From contig JBDTMC010000444.1 of NCBI GenBank assembly GCA_039934475.1, positions 1-6,583 of the forward strand: a DNA stretch of 6,583 nt. Reading direction: 5' to 3'. The number at the start of each line of letters is the position of its first letter. Within the stretch, counting starts at the first letter, position 1. The notes beneath the pieces were generated by a model. That model saw nothing but the letters and a program-made list of their open reading frames with translations, had not been told where the DNA came from and ran no database searches. The position numbers and the translations under genes were made by a program. This DNA comes from JBDTMC01 sp039934475. GTDB lineage: Bacteria > Acidobacteriota > Terriglobia > Bryobacterales > Bryobacteraceae. Below, in pieces: positions 1 through 6,280 of this stretch.

Positions 1-2
1 AA

Positions 3-503
3 ATCGCTTCAGCCTATCTTCCCGACCCCAACAATCCTGGCCAGTTCATCGAAGTTCAAAGCCACGTGATCGCTTTTCGTACTTTCGATCCGGGCGTCGC
101 CCTGACGACAGACGTGATACCGCCTTACGTCGGATTCTCTCCTTACGGCGGGGCAAAACTGGGGATGTACAGCTTTTGGCCGACACCAACGACACCGCTG
201 ACACAGACGGCGACCAAGCCCGACCCCGCCCGCTCACAACAGTTCGAGTTTTATAACTACACGGCCAACGGCTTGGCGGAGACCGGCAATGCCTATGCGG
301 CCAATGCTACCTCGCTGGCGTTGACTTATCGGAACGCTTTCAACGGTATCAAGAACGCTGAACTATACGCGCAGAACACATCCGCTGGATATCCCCTTAG
401 CGTCTATAACCAGGCGCTCTCGGACTACTTCGGCGGACAGAGCAATGCGGCGTGCACCCCAGCGGCCCCGTCCAACGACGCCATCATCGATATGCAGAGC
501 TAG
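3..503 (+). CDS. Probable sulfatase, C-terminal fragment (5' end outside window)
   Basis: The frame is open from the window edge to TAG at 501-503, giving 166 residues of a protein that begins upstream. The GTG at 66 is internal, because the frame runs on past it without a stop. What is seen: a 'KLGMYSFW' segment (about 153-179) followed by 'QQFEFYNYTANGLAET' (237-284). This resembles the end of type I sulfatases, where a strand of the 'K.v.YS.W' kind precedes a 'E.YDy..Dp.Et.NlA' segment. The catalytic Cys-x-Pro-x-Arg motif and the metal ligands would lie upstream and cannot be checked. Context strengthens the call, since an FGE, the enzyme that activates sulfatases, lies three genes downstream in the same apparent operon. 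If correct, the product hydrolyses sulfate esters, probably after export. Alternatives are another alkaline-phosphatase-superfamily hydrolase or an unrelated secreted protein. Confidence 0.5.
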   Translation: MASAYLPDPNNPGQFIEVQSHVIAFRTFDPGVALTTDVIPPYVGFSPYGGAKLGMYSFWPTPTTPLTQTATKPDPARSQQFEFYNYTANGLAETGNAYAANATSLALTYRNAFNGIKNAELYAQNTSAGYPLSVYNQALSDYFGGQSNAACTPAAPSNDAIIDMQS

Positions 504-515
504 TGGAGCGCACTC

Positions 516-2699
516 ATGTCTCAAGTGTTCCGTTTAGGCCTGCTTATCATAGTTGTTTCCGCCTTAATCAATGCCGCTCCCCCTACACCGTCGTTCTACG
601 GGCGGCGGGACTATGCGGTGACGTGCGGCAACGGACTAAATCCGGGTCAACTCACAGCGGCAGCCGATGTCAATGGTGACGGGATCACGGATATCGTCTG
701 CGCGATTGGAACCAAAGTGCTTCTCGGAAATGGCGATGGCACTTTCCGAAACGGACCAGCATCTGGGGCTTTCGGAGGTGCTGGGATCGCGACCGGAGAT
801 CTCAACGGGGACGGCAAAGCCGATCTTGTCTTCGCGGGTTTCACGACAGGCAGCCAAGGCGTCTATGGCTTCATGGGTATCAGCTTAGGCAACGGAGACG
901 GCACATTTCAGCCGCAGGTCTTCTATCAAACCGGGTCTGATCAGAGTCCTTCGGCAGTAGTGCTGGGTGATTTCAATCGGGACGGCATACTGGACGTTGC
1001 CACACAGGGTGAAAGCGGTGTGTGGTTGTTTCTTGGCAACGGCGGCGGTCTATTCGGCTCTCCTGTCCTCCTGCCTGTCGCACAATCTGGCAACGCCGCC
1101 TTTTGTCTGCGTTCTGGCGACGTGAATGCGGACGGCAAACTGGATTTAATCGCCAGTACCCAGACCGGGTTCACCGTGCTCCTCGGCAACGGCGATGGAA
1201 CTTTCTTGCCGGGGCCTAGCGCCTCCGACACCTTTCAGGGCTTGAGCAGCGGGATGAGCGTTGGCGACTTGAATCGAGACGGCCGAGCAGATGTCGTTGT
1301 GGTCAGTTCGTTGTATCCCTATGTGCTGGTATACCTTAGTGCCGGTGCCGGCACGTTTGCGACCCCTGTAAGAGTGAGTCTGCCAGGAAATTTCAATGTC
1401 GCGATAGGGGACGTTAACGGCGACCATACACCGGATCTGGTTAGCGATGGCGTGTATGTCGCTCTGGGCCGCGGCGACGGAACCTTCCAGCCTCCGATCT
1501 ATTACGCCGTTTCCAGCCAATCAACCGGGGGTGGCGGCGCTTCTTCGGTCATCCTCGCCGACCTCCGCAAACTGGGCCGCATGGATTTGGTTGTGACCAA
1601 CTTCCTTTACGGGAACATGTCGATCCTGCTCAATCAGGGCAATGGCCGGTACAACGAGGGAATCTGGGTGCCGGTCTCGGGTGGCGGAGGCGGGTGTTCG
1701 GCCGAACTCGATTTCAACGGCGACGGCAAGCCCGACCTTGCCGTCACGGTCACGGCCGGCATCTCCCTGCTGGCTGGCACGGGCAAGGCAACCAAACCCT
1801 TTACTCAAGGGGCCGTATTGCCGCTGACCAACGCCGCCTGCGTGTTTGCCGCCGATGTCAATGGCGACAGTATCCCCGACCTCGTTGCCCAAACTTACGA
1901 GCCCTCGCCCTCCCGCGCCGGAACTGTAACCATATTCCTCGGTCATGGCGATGGTACCTTCACCCAGAAGAGCGTGACACCGGTAACCATCTCCGGCTGG
2001 CTCGCGTTGGGAGATTACAACCATGATGGCAAGCTGGATTTCGCTTTGAGCAGCAACTTGCTGGCATTGGGGAACGGCGATGGAACCTTCCAAACACCCA
2101 TCCCGTTCGTGCCCGATGTATTGCCGCCCACGCAGGTGACCGGGTTTACTAACGTTGCAGCCGGCGACCTGAACGGAGATGGCATTTCGGACCTCGTGCT
2201 CACGGATGGCAATCACAGCATGGTGTATGTTCTGTTGGCGAACAGCACCGGCGGCTTCCAACAGACCGTGCTGAACATCCGCGCCTGTTACTTCCCTTAT
2301 CTGCCGGTGCTCGCCGACATTGAGGGCAATGGCAAGCTGGACATGCTGTTTGGCTGCGGTGATTCGACGATTCCGATTCTGCGCAACGACGGGGCAGGCA
2401 ACTTCACCAACGCAGGGCATCTGACGTTCAGTCTCGCCAACAGCACGGTGCCGCTGGTGGCCGATGTCAACGGCGACGGTATTCCGGATGTTGTGGCGGC
2501 TACGGGCGCCGACCTCGCGGTGTTTAGCGGCAAGGGCGGTCTGCATTTCGCCACGCCGATCCTTTACGGAACTAATGAGACCACCTCAAGCATTCTGACC
2601 ATGAACCTGCATGGGCAAACGCCGGCCTCGGGCAAGCCCGACATCGTCCTTCCCGACACGACTGGTGGTTTGGTGGTCTTGCTTAACGTGACCAAATAG
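516..2699 (+). CDS. Secreted FG-GAP/VCBS-repeat beta-propeller protein
   Basis: This is a 727-residue exported protein of unknown specific role. Residues 1-20 form a signal peptide: an Arg at position 6, then the hydrophobic run LGLLIIVVSALINA, with cleavage likely near residue 20. The remainder is almost wholly repeats of the integrin-alpha-like type. Fourteen calcium-loop motifs (D-x-N-x-D-G-x-x-D) begin near residues 51, 95, 152, 202, 251, 299, 349, 399, 447, 500, 551, 601, 650 and 697. Most are followed by an 'LGNGDGTF'-like strand. Spacing is about 50 residues, one propeller blade each. There is no membrane anchor, LPxTG or PEP-CTERM tail, and the protein ends right after the last blade. 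The start is set by GGAG at 505-508, 7 bases before ATG. It lies 12 bases after the sulfatase-like gene, so co-transcription is likely. Such propellers usually bind proteins or glycans. A role beside a sulfatase, for example binding a sulfated polymer, is inference. Confidence 0.9.
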   Translation: MSQVFRLGLLIIVVSALINAAPPTPSFYGRRDYAVTCGNGLNPGQLTAAADVNGDGITDIVCAIGTKVLLGNGDGTFRNGPASGAFGGAGIATGDLNGDGKADLVFAGFTTGSQGVYGFMGISLGNGDGTFQPQVFYQTGSDQSPSAVVLGDFNRDGILDVATQGESGVWLFLGNGGGLFGSPVLLPVAQSGNAAFCLRSGDVNADGKLDLIASTQTGFTVLLGNGDGTFLPGPSASDTFQGLSSGMSVGDLNRDGRADVVVVSSLYPYVLVYLSAGAGTFATPVRVSLPGNFNVAIGDVNGDHTPDLVSDGVYVALGRGDGTFQPPIYYAVSSQSTGGGGASSVILADLRKLGRMDLVVTNFLYGNMSILLNQGNGRYNEGIWVPVSGGGGGCSAELDFNGDGKPDLAVTVTAGISLLAGTGKATKPFTQGAVLPLTNAACVFAADVNGDSIPDLVAQTYEPSPSRAGTVTIFLGHGDGTFTQKSVTPVTISGWLALGDYNHDGKLDFALSSNLLALGNGDGTFQTPIPFVPDVLPPTQVTGFTNVAAGDLNGDGISDLVLTDGNHSMVYVLLANSTGGFQQTVLNIRACYFPYLPVLADIEGNGKLDMLFGCGDSTIPILRNDGAGNFTNAGHLTFSLANSTVPLVADVNGDGIPDVVAATGADLAVFSGKGGLHFATPILYGTNETTSSILTMNLHGQTPASGKPDIVLPDTTGGLVVLLNVTK
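666..2699 (+). repeat. Fourteen tandem FG-GAP/VCBS blade repeats, probably two 7-bladed propellers
   Basis: The repeats are seen at the protein level, with a period near 50 residues (about 150 bases). Blades 7 (DLRKLGRMDLV, near residue 349) and 14 (NLHGQTPASGKPDIV, near residue 697) are the two whose calcium loops have lost the regular Asp/Asn pattern and changed length or charge. Blade 12 (DIEGNGKLDML) is milder. A Gly-rich stretch of five Gly (residues 389-393) lies just before blade 8. The seven-blade periodicity and the Gly linker suggest two propellers, roughly residues 30-390 and 394-727. At the DNA level the repeats differ strongly in codon choice, so they are old rather than recently amplified. 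Confidence 0.8.
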
Positions 2700-2711
2700 A
2701 CACTCCCGCCT

Positions 2712-3587
2712 ATGGCCCTTACAGTAAATGGACAGATTGTGCCCGACGAGCAGATTCGGCATGAATCGGACCGGCTCGCCGTTGACCCCAGATGGAACGG
2801 TATCACCGATGAAGGAGAGCGCGCCCGGCTCCTCTGTCAGGCGGCCGAGCTCTCAGCAGTCCATCAGGTGCTGTTGGAGCAGCAGGCCGCCAGCGATCCC
2901 AGGCCAGTGGACTCCGCTGTCATCAGTCAGGAGATAGAACGTCTCAAAGCGGATGGACGATGCCGCCCGGCATTTGATGACAGTCACCTTCGCAGGCAGT
3001 TGGAGCAGATCTTTCGGGTGGATCGTTTGAAACGAGAATTTGTCGCCAATGCAGCGCAAGCTTCCGAAGCGGAATTGGAGACCTTTTACGCGGCCAACCG
3101 GGACAACTTCCGGAGTGGGGAGATGTTTCACGCCGCCCACATTGTCCGACACGTTAATGAACGACAATTGGAGGATCAGGCGCGCGCTGCTATCGAGGCC
3201 GCCCTCGCGGAACTAGACCGCGGCATTGATTTCGGCGTGGTTGCCGAATCCTATTCCGACTGTAAGGGCAACGGAGGCGACTTGGGCCGGTTTGCCGCAG
3301 GTTATATGGTGGACGAGTTCGAACGGGCTATCCGGTCACTGGAGCCCGGCCAGCGGACCGGCGTGTTTACGACTCCATTCGGCTTCCACATCGCCGAACT
3401 GCGTGGGAAGTGGCCGGGTGGGCCGGCGGAGTTTGAGGACGTGCGGGAGGACATTGCGCGCGTATTTCAAGCCATGGCAGAACATCGCGAGTATCTGTGC
3501 CAGATGGAGACACTCCGCACGCGCGCCGACATTCGACGCCTACCAGACTCGGCGTCGCAATCCGCAGCTTCGGCCCACTCCGGATGA
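2712..3587 (+). CDS. PpiC-type (parvulin) peptidyl-prolyl cis-trans isomerase, no signal peptide
   Basis: This 291-residue protein catalyses cis-trans isomerisation of peptidyl-proline bonds. The N-terminal part (1-125) is helical and charged and opens with 'LTVNGQIVPDEQI', typical of the chaperone arm of NifM/SurA/PrsA-like proteins. The parvulin domain spans about 138-232: AAHI with His143, DF at 173-174, Cys184 ahead of GGDLG (188-192), and TPFGFHI (221-227) with His226. His143, Cys184 and His226 match the active-site His/Cys/His set of E. coli parvulin. There is no signal peptide or lipobox, so it should act in the cytosol, unlike SurA or PrsA. It begins 12 bases after the propeller gene. 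No purine-rich Shine-Dalgarno is seen (upstream is CACTCCCGCCT), so translation may depend on coupling. The last residues, DSASQSAASAHSG, look like a non-conserved tail. Its place just before FGE suggests it helps the sulfatase or FGE fold, which is inference. Confidence 0.88.
   Translation: MALTVNGQIVPDEQIRHESDRLAVDPRWNGITDEGERARLLCQAAELSAVHQVLLEQQAASDPRPVDSAVISQEIERLKADGRCRPAFDDSHLRRQLEQIFRVDRLKREFVANAAQASEAELETFYAANRDNFRSGEMFHAAHIVRHVNERQLEDQARAAIEAALAELDRGIDFGVVAESYSDCKGNGGDLGRFAAGYMVDEFERAIRSLEPGQRTGVFTTPFGFHIAELRGKWPGGPAEFEDVREDIARVFQAMAEHREYLCQMETLRTRADIRRLPDSASQSAASAHSG
3534..3557. repeat. Short perfect inverted repeat at the 3' end of the PPIase gene
   Basis: CGACGCC at 3534-3540 and GGCGTCG at 3551-3557 form a perfect 7-base-pair stem around a 10-base loop, inside the codons for the PPIase tail and about 27 bases before the possible FGE ATG at 3584. 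It has no T-tract, so it is not an intrinsic terminator. It could affect coupled translation, or mark the edge of a short inserted repeat. It could also be chance in GC-rich DNA. Confidence 0.35.
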
Positions 3588-4534
3588 CCACTTCGCCAGC
3601 GCCCTGCTGCGTCCCAAGTAACCGGCGCCTCGTCCATCTCCATAGCTCCATCACCACGTCCCTGGCGCGCCCGCGGGCCATGGGAGGCAGCCGCGAGGGG
3701 ATGATCCGTCTCGACGGTGGCCCGTTTCTGATGGGTTCGGACGCTGCCGATGCGTTTCCGGCCGATGGCGAAGGCCCAGCCAGGGTTGTCACCGTCAGCC
3801 CTTTCTTCATCGGAAAGTATCCGGTGACCCAGGCGCAGTTCGGAGAATTTGTTGTCCGCACGGGGTATCGGACCGAGGCGGAGCGATTGGGCTGGTCGTT
3901 CGTTTTCCGCAACCACCTTACTGGGTCGCGAGGGCCATCGGCACCTGAGTCTCCGTGGTGGCACCGAACCGATGGAGCAGCCTGGAACCATCCTTACGGA
4001 CCAGATGGGCCCAACGCGGGCTTCGCTGACCATCCGGTGGTGCACGTATCCTGGAATGACGCGTCTGAGTATTGTGCTTGGGCAGGGGTACGGCTGCCGA
4101 CCGAAGCCGAATGGGAGTATGCGGCACGGGGAGGGCTGGAGGGCAAGGAATACCCCTGGGGAGATGATTTGAATCCGGGCGGTGTCCACCTATGCAATGT
4201 GTGGCAGGGTGAGTTTCCGGATCGGGATACCGGAGAAGACGGTTTCACCGGAACCGCCCCTGTCGATAGTTATCAGCCGAATCGTTTCGGATTGCACACT
4301 CTGGTTGGTAACACCTGGGAGTGGTGTTATGACAATTTCGATCGGGATTGGCACGTTGAAGCCACAAAACGCGACCCGGTTGGGTCGCCTGCCGGCACAC
4401 TTCGGGTATTGAAAGGCGGGTCATACCTCTGCCACGACTCGTATTGCCGGCGCTACCGTAACGCCGCGCGCACCGGCAATACCCCAGACACTTCAACCGG
4501 TCATATTGGCTTCCGTGTCGTGCTCGACGTTTAG
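3584..4534 (+). CDS. Formylglycine-generating enzyme (sulfatase-activating, copper-dependent type)
   Basis: FGE oxidises the Cys of the C-x-P-x-R motif in unfolded sulfatases to formylglycine using O2 and copper. The conserved core runs from 'GMIRLDGGPFLMGS' through 'DGEGPARVVTV', 'YPVTQAQF', 'SPWWHRTDGAAWNHPYGPD', 'HPVVHVSWNDA', 'WAGVRLPTEAEWEYAARGG', 'WQGEFP..DTGEDGFTGTAPVD' and 'VGNTWEW' to 'RVLKGGSYLCHDSYCRRYR.AAR' and 'NTPDTSTGHIGFR'. Both copper-binding active-site cysteines, equivalent to human FGE Cys336 and Cys341, are present with codons at 4430-4432 and 4445-4447. This makes it a true FGE rather than one of the many domain relatives lacking them. No signal peptide is seen, so it is cytosolic. 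The start is uncertain. ATG 3584 overlaps the PPIase stop as ATGA (coupling) and gives 316 residues, but the first ~35 look unconserved. ATG 3680 or 3701 would start at the core, and ATG 3497 would overlap the PPIase gene by 91 bases. Confidence 0.93.
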   Translation: MTTSPAPCCVPSNRRLVHLHSSITTSLARPRAMGGSREGMIRLDGGPFLMGSDAADAFPADGEGPARVVTVSPFFIGKYPVTQAQFGEFVVRTGYRTEAERLGWSFVFRNHLTGSRGPSAPESPWWHRTDGAAWNHPYGPDGPNAGFADHPVVHVSWNDASEYCAWAGVRLPTEAEWEYAARGGLEGKEYPWGDDLNPGGVHLCNVWQGEFPDRDTGEDGFTGTAPVDSYQPNRFGLHTLVGNTWEWCYDNFDRDWHVEATKRDPVGSPAGTLRVLKGGSYLCHDSYCRRYRNAARTGNTPDTSTGHIGFRVVLDV

Positions 4535-4745
4535 GAGAGCCGTTCGTGTCGTCCAAGGCAGCGTCCCATTAGGAGATTTCGTAGCGGGGTGCTATCCTTA
4601 GAGACGTATTTGCCCGCCTTTCTCATTTGAACGAAACCCTTCGGGCGTCAGCTCGGATGGGATCGTTGCGCAACGCTGGCAGGTCGCTAAGGGAAGCTCC
4701 CGCTTACATTTCGCTCCTGTTGTGCTAGTGCGCGTGCCGTTGAGC

Positions 4746-4776
4746 TTGACGGCGCCAAACGGACTGGCCTTTGAAT
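4746..4776 (+). promoter_or_regulatory. Candidate sigma70-type promoter for the helicase operon
   Basis: TTGACG at 4746-4751 is a good -35 match. TTGAAT at 4771-4776 is a fair -10 match (4 of 6), with a slightly long 19-base spacer. The TATTTA a few bases further on is too distant. Transcription would start about 45 bases before the small-protein ATG. The prediction rests on sequence only. Confidence 0.27.
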
Positions 4777-4820
4777 GCATATTTATCGGGCCCAATAGAC
4801 CAGTTTCCACGGCCCTTACG

Positions 4821-4828
4821 AGGAGGAG
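4821..4828 (+). promoter_or_regulatory. Strong Shine-Dalgarno site that sets the start of the small basic protein
   Basis: AGGAGGAG lies 2 bases before ATG 4831 (4 bases counting from the AGGAGG core). It is the strongest ribosome site in the window and argues for a start at 4831 rather than the in-frame upstream ATG at 4771, which has no such site and whose extra codons look like leader DNA. Confidence 0.8.
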
Positions 4829-4830
4829 AC

Positions 4831-5046
4831 ATGGCTGGACGCGGACCACAAACGTTCCAAAAGCGCCAAAAGGAACAAAAGCGGAAGGAAAAGCAGGAAG
4901 ACAAACGCGCTAAGCGCTTGCAGCGCAAACAAGAGGGTCCCGCTGACGGTACCGAAAACCTCGACGACGATATCGAGATGGCTTACGCCGATCCCGATCT
5001 TGATCGAGGGGAGTACGCCGTTAATCCCTCTCTCCAGAAAGACTAA
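4831..5046 (+). CDS. Small charge-segregated protein coupled to a DEAD-box helicase
   Basis: The 71-residue protein has no recognised domain. Residues 9-35 are extremely rich in Lys, Arg, Gln and Glu with no Gly or Pro (FQKRQKEQKRKEKQ onward), and should form a long basic helix, possibly a coiled coil or RNA-contacting arm. Residues 42-61 are acidic (ENLDDDIEM...DPDLDRGEY) and likely disordered. There is no signal peptide or membrane segment. The start is fixed by AGGAGGAG just upstream. Its stop TAA (5044-5046) overlaps the helicase ATG (5046-5048) by one base, so the two are made together in fixed ratio. A role as helicase cofactor or ribosome/RNA-binding factor is inferred from charge and coupling alone. 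Small basic proteins of this look sit beside helicase genes in other acidobacteria as far as I recall, but that is unverified. Confidence 0.8.
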   Translation: MAGRGPQTFQKRQKEQKRKEKQEDKRAKRLQRKQEGPADGTENLDDDIEMAYADPDLDRGEYAVNPSLQKD

Positions 5047-6260
5047 TGAACGATTTTTCAGAACTGACTCTTAGCTCCGCACTGCGGAGCAACCTGGCAA
5101 AGCATGGCTTTGTCAAACCGACTCCAGTGCAAGCGCAGGCAATTCCGCCAGCGCTGGCCGGCCGCGACGTCGTGGCCACGGCCCAAACGGGCACGGGGAA
5201 AACCCTCGCCTTCGCCCTGCCGCTGCTGCAGCTGCTGCAGGATAAGGGCGGCAAACAAGGCATACAGGCTGTAGTACTTAGCCCCACTCGGGAACTGGCC
5301 ATGCAGATCCACGAGAGCTTCTCCAACCTCATTCCGGGCACTGGAATTCGCACGGCGATCGTCGTCGGCGGCATGGATGAAGGCCGACAGCTGAGAGCCC
5401 TCCGCGCCGGTGTGCAGGTGGTAATTGCCACTCCCGGGCGGCTGTGTGATTTCATCCAACGGCGGCTAATGAATCTGAGTGCGGTCCAGACCATCATTCT
5501 GGACGAAGCCGACCGCATGCTCGACATGGGGTTCCTGCCTTCGATCCGCGCGATTCTTAAAGAGTTGCCGGCCGTTCGCCAGACCCTCCTATTCTCAGCG
5601 ACCATCGAGACGTCGGTGGCCCACCTGATCGCATCCTATGTGCAGAATCCGGTCCGCGTGGCCATCGGGGATACTACCCGTCCCGCCGACAAGGTGAATC
5701 TGCACGTTTACGAAATCGAGCACGACCGCAAGCTGGACCTGCTGGCGCGGATTCTAGAGGACGAGCAAGGCGCTTTCCTCGTGTTCGCACGCACGAAGCA
5801 CGGTACGGACCGGCTGGCGAAGAATCTCTCGCGGCTCGGCTTCAAGACCGCCCGCATTCATGGCGATCGCACGCAGGCCCAACGCAACCAGGCGTTGCAG
5901 GGGTTTAAGGACAACATGTACCGCATCCTGGTGGCCACCGACGTGGCTGCTCGCGGTATCCATGTGGATGGCATCGCCCATGTGGTGAACTTCGACCTGC
6001 CGCAGGTGCCGGAAGACTTCATCCACCGCGCCGGCCGGACGGGCCGCGCCGGAGCCAAGGGTACCGCGAGCACTTTCGCTGCCCGGGGTGAACGCAGCGA
6101 GATCCGGCGGATTGAGCGCGCGCTCAACATTCGCATGATCCAGCAGGCGATTCCCGATGCGCTAGTAAGGCGCGTGGAGGCTCCGAAGGTCATCATCATG
6201 CCGCCCTCGGCAGTGGAAACCAAGCCCGCCGGCAACCGCCGCCGGTTTGCTCGCCGGTAA
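5046..6260 (+). CDS. DEAD-box ATP-dependent RNA helicase (RhlE/CsdA-like)
   Basis: This 404-residue protein unwinds short RNA duplexes with ATP and acts in ribosome assembly, mRNA decay or cold adaptation. All core motifs are present: Q motif (GFVKPTPVQ, Gln29), motif I AQTGTGKT (46-53), Ia PTREL (80-84), GG (108-109), TPGR (129-132), DEAD (153-156), SAT (184-186), IV 'FLVFART' (244-250), 'HGDRTQAQR' (272-280), V ATDVAARGI (297-305) and VI HRAGRTGRAG (327-336). After motif VI there is only a short tail ending in a basic patch (NRRRFARR). No DbpA-type RNA-binding domain or long RGG tail is seen. That compact build fits the RhlE-like group better than full-length CsdA/DeaD, but the exact subfamily is not certain. 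Translation is coupled to the upstream small gene through TAATG, with only a weak purine tract (AGAAAG, 5036-5041). It may form part of a cold- or stress-responsive operon. Confidence 0.95.
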   Translation: MNDFSELTLSSALRSNLAKHGFVKPTPVQAQAIPPALAGRDVVATAQTGTGKTLAFALPLLQLLQDKGGKQGIQAVVLSPTRELAMQIHESFSNLIPGTGIRTAIVVGGMDEGRQLRALRAGVQVVIATPGRLCDFIQRRLMNLSAVQTIILDEADRMLDMGFLPSIRAILKELPAVRQTLLFSATIETSVAHLIASYVQNPVRVAIGDTTRPADKVNLHVYEIEHDRKLDLLARILEDEQGAFLVFARTKHGTDRLAKNLSRLGFKTARIHGDRTQAQRNQALQGFKDNMYRILVATDVAARGIHVDGIAHVVNFDLPQVPEDFIHRAGRTGRAGAKGTASTFAARGERSEIRRIERALNIRMIQQAIPDALVRRVEAPKVIIMPPSAVETKPAGNRRRFARR

Positions 6261-6280
6261 CGTCCGCGGTGAAACGCCGG

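Larger units (their letters stand above)
4535..4830 (+). other. Intergenic region; likely leader of the helicase operon
   Basis: No convincing gene is seen here and no intrinsic terminator follows the FGE gene. Possible RNA structure includes a 6-bp stem GTCAGC (4647-4652) with GCTGGC (4675-4680), a perfect 12-base palindrome CGTTGCGCAACG at 4664-4675 that would compete with it by one base, a stem TAAG/CTTA plus GGA/TCC at 4688-4706, and a C(TTCG)G tetraloop at 4639-4644. A TATCCT hexamer (4593-4598) could be a -10 box, but the best -35 match 18 bases upstream is poor. If transcription starts near 4605, the 5' UTR would be about 225 bases. Long leaders are known for cold-shock helicase genes, but nothing here matches a riboswitch I recognise. 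Confidence 0.35.

Noticed and set aside
66..68. GTG as a start for the first gene
   Set aside because: The frame is open without a stop from the window edge through this codon, no Shine-Dalgarno precedes it, and the encoded sequence looks like the end of a longer protein.
1521..2546. Long minus-strand open frame of 341 codons
   Set aside because: It lies wholly opposite the propeller gene. Its sequence is the antisense of the repeated Asp/Asn/Gly codons (recurring AVDIG-like units) and has no independent domain or ribosome site.
666..2699. Regularly spaced repeats as a CRISPR-like or DNA-level tandem array
   Set aside because: The period is about 150 bases, always in frame, and similarity is at the protein level with varied codons. 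These are protein blade repeats.
3226..3621. Second + strand frame of 131 codons overlapping the PPIase domain
   Set aside because: It overlaps the conserved parvulin active site in another frame, has no recognisable domain and no ribosome site.
3664..3677. GGCGCGCC and CCCGCGGG palindromes before the FGE core
   Set aside because: Short GC-only palindromes are expected by chance in DNA this rich in G and C, and they have no flanking symmetry.
3467..4189. Minus-strand open frames opposite the PPIase end and the FGE gene
   Set aside because: The + strand here encodes the strongly conserved FGE core. The antisense frames are Arg/Pro-rich and typical of GC-rich shadow frames.
4771..4830. Upstream in-frame ATG that would lengthen the small basic protein by 20 residues
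   Set aside because: There is no ribosome site at 4771, whereas AGGAGGAG sits directly before ATG 4831. The extra codons run through the promoter-like and leader DNA.
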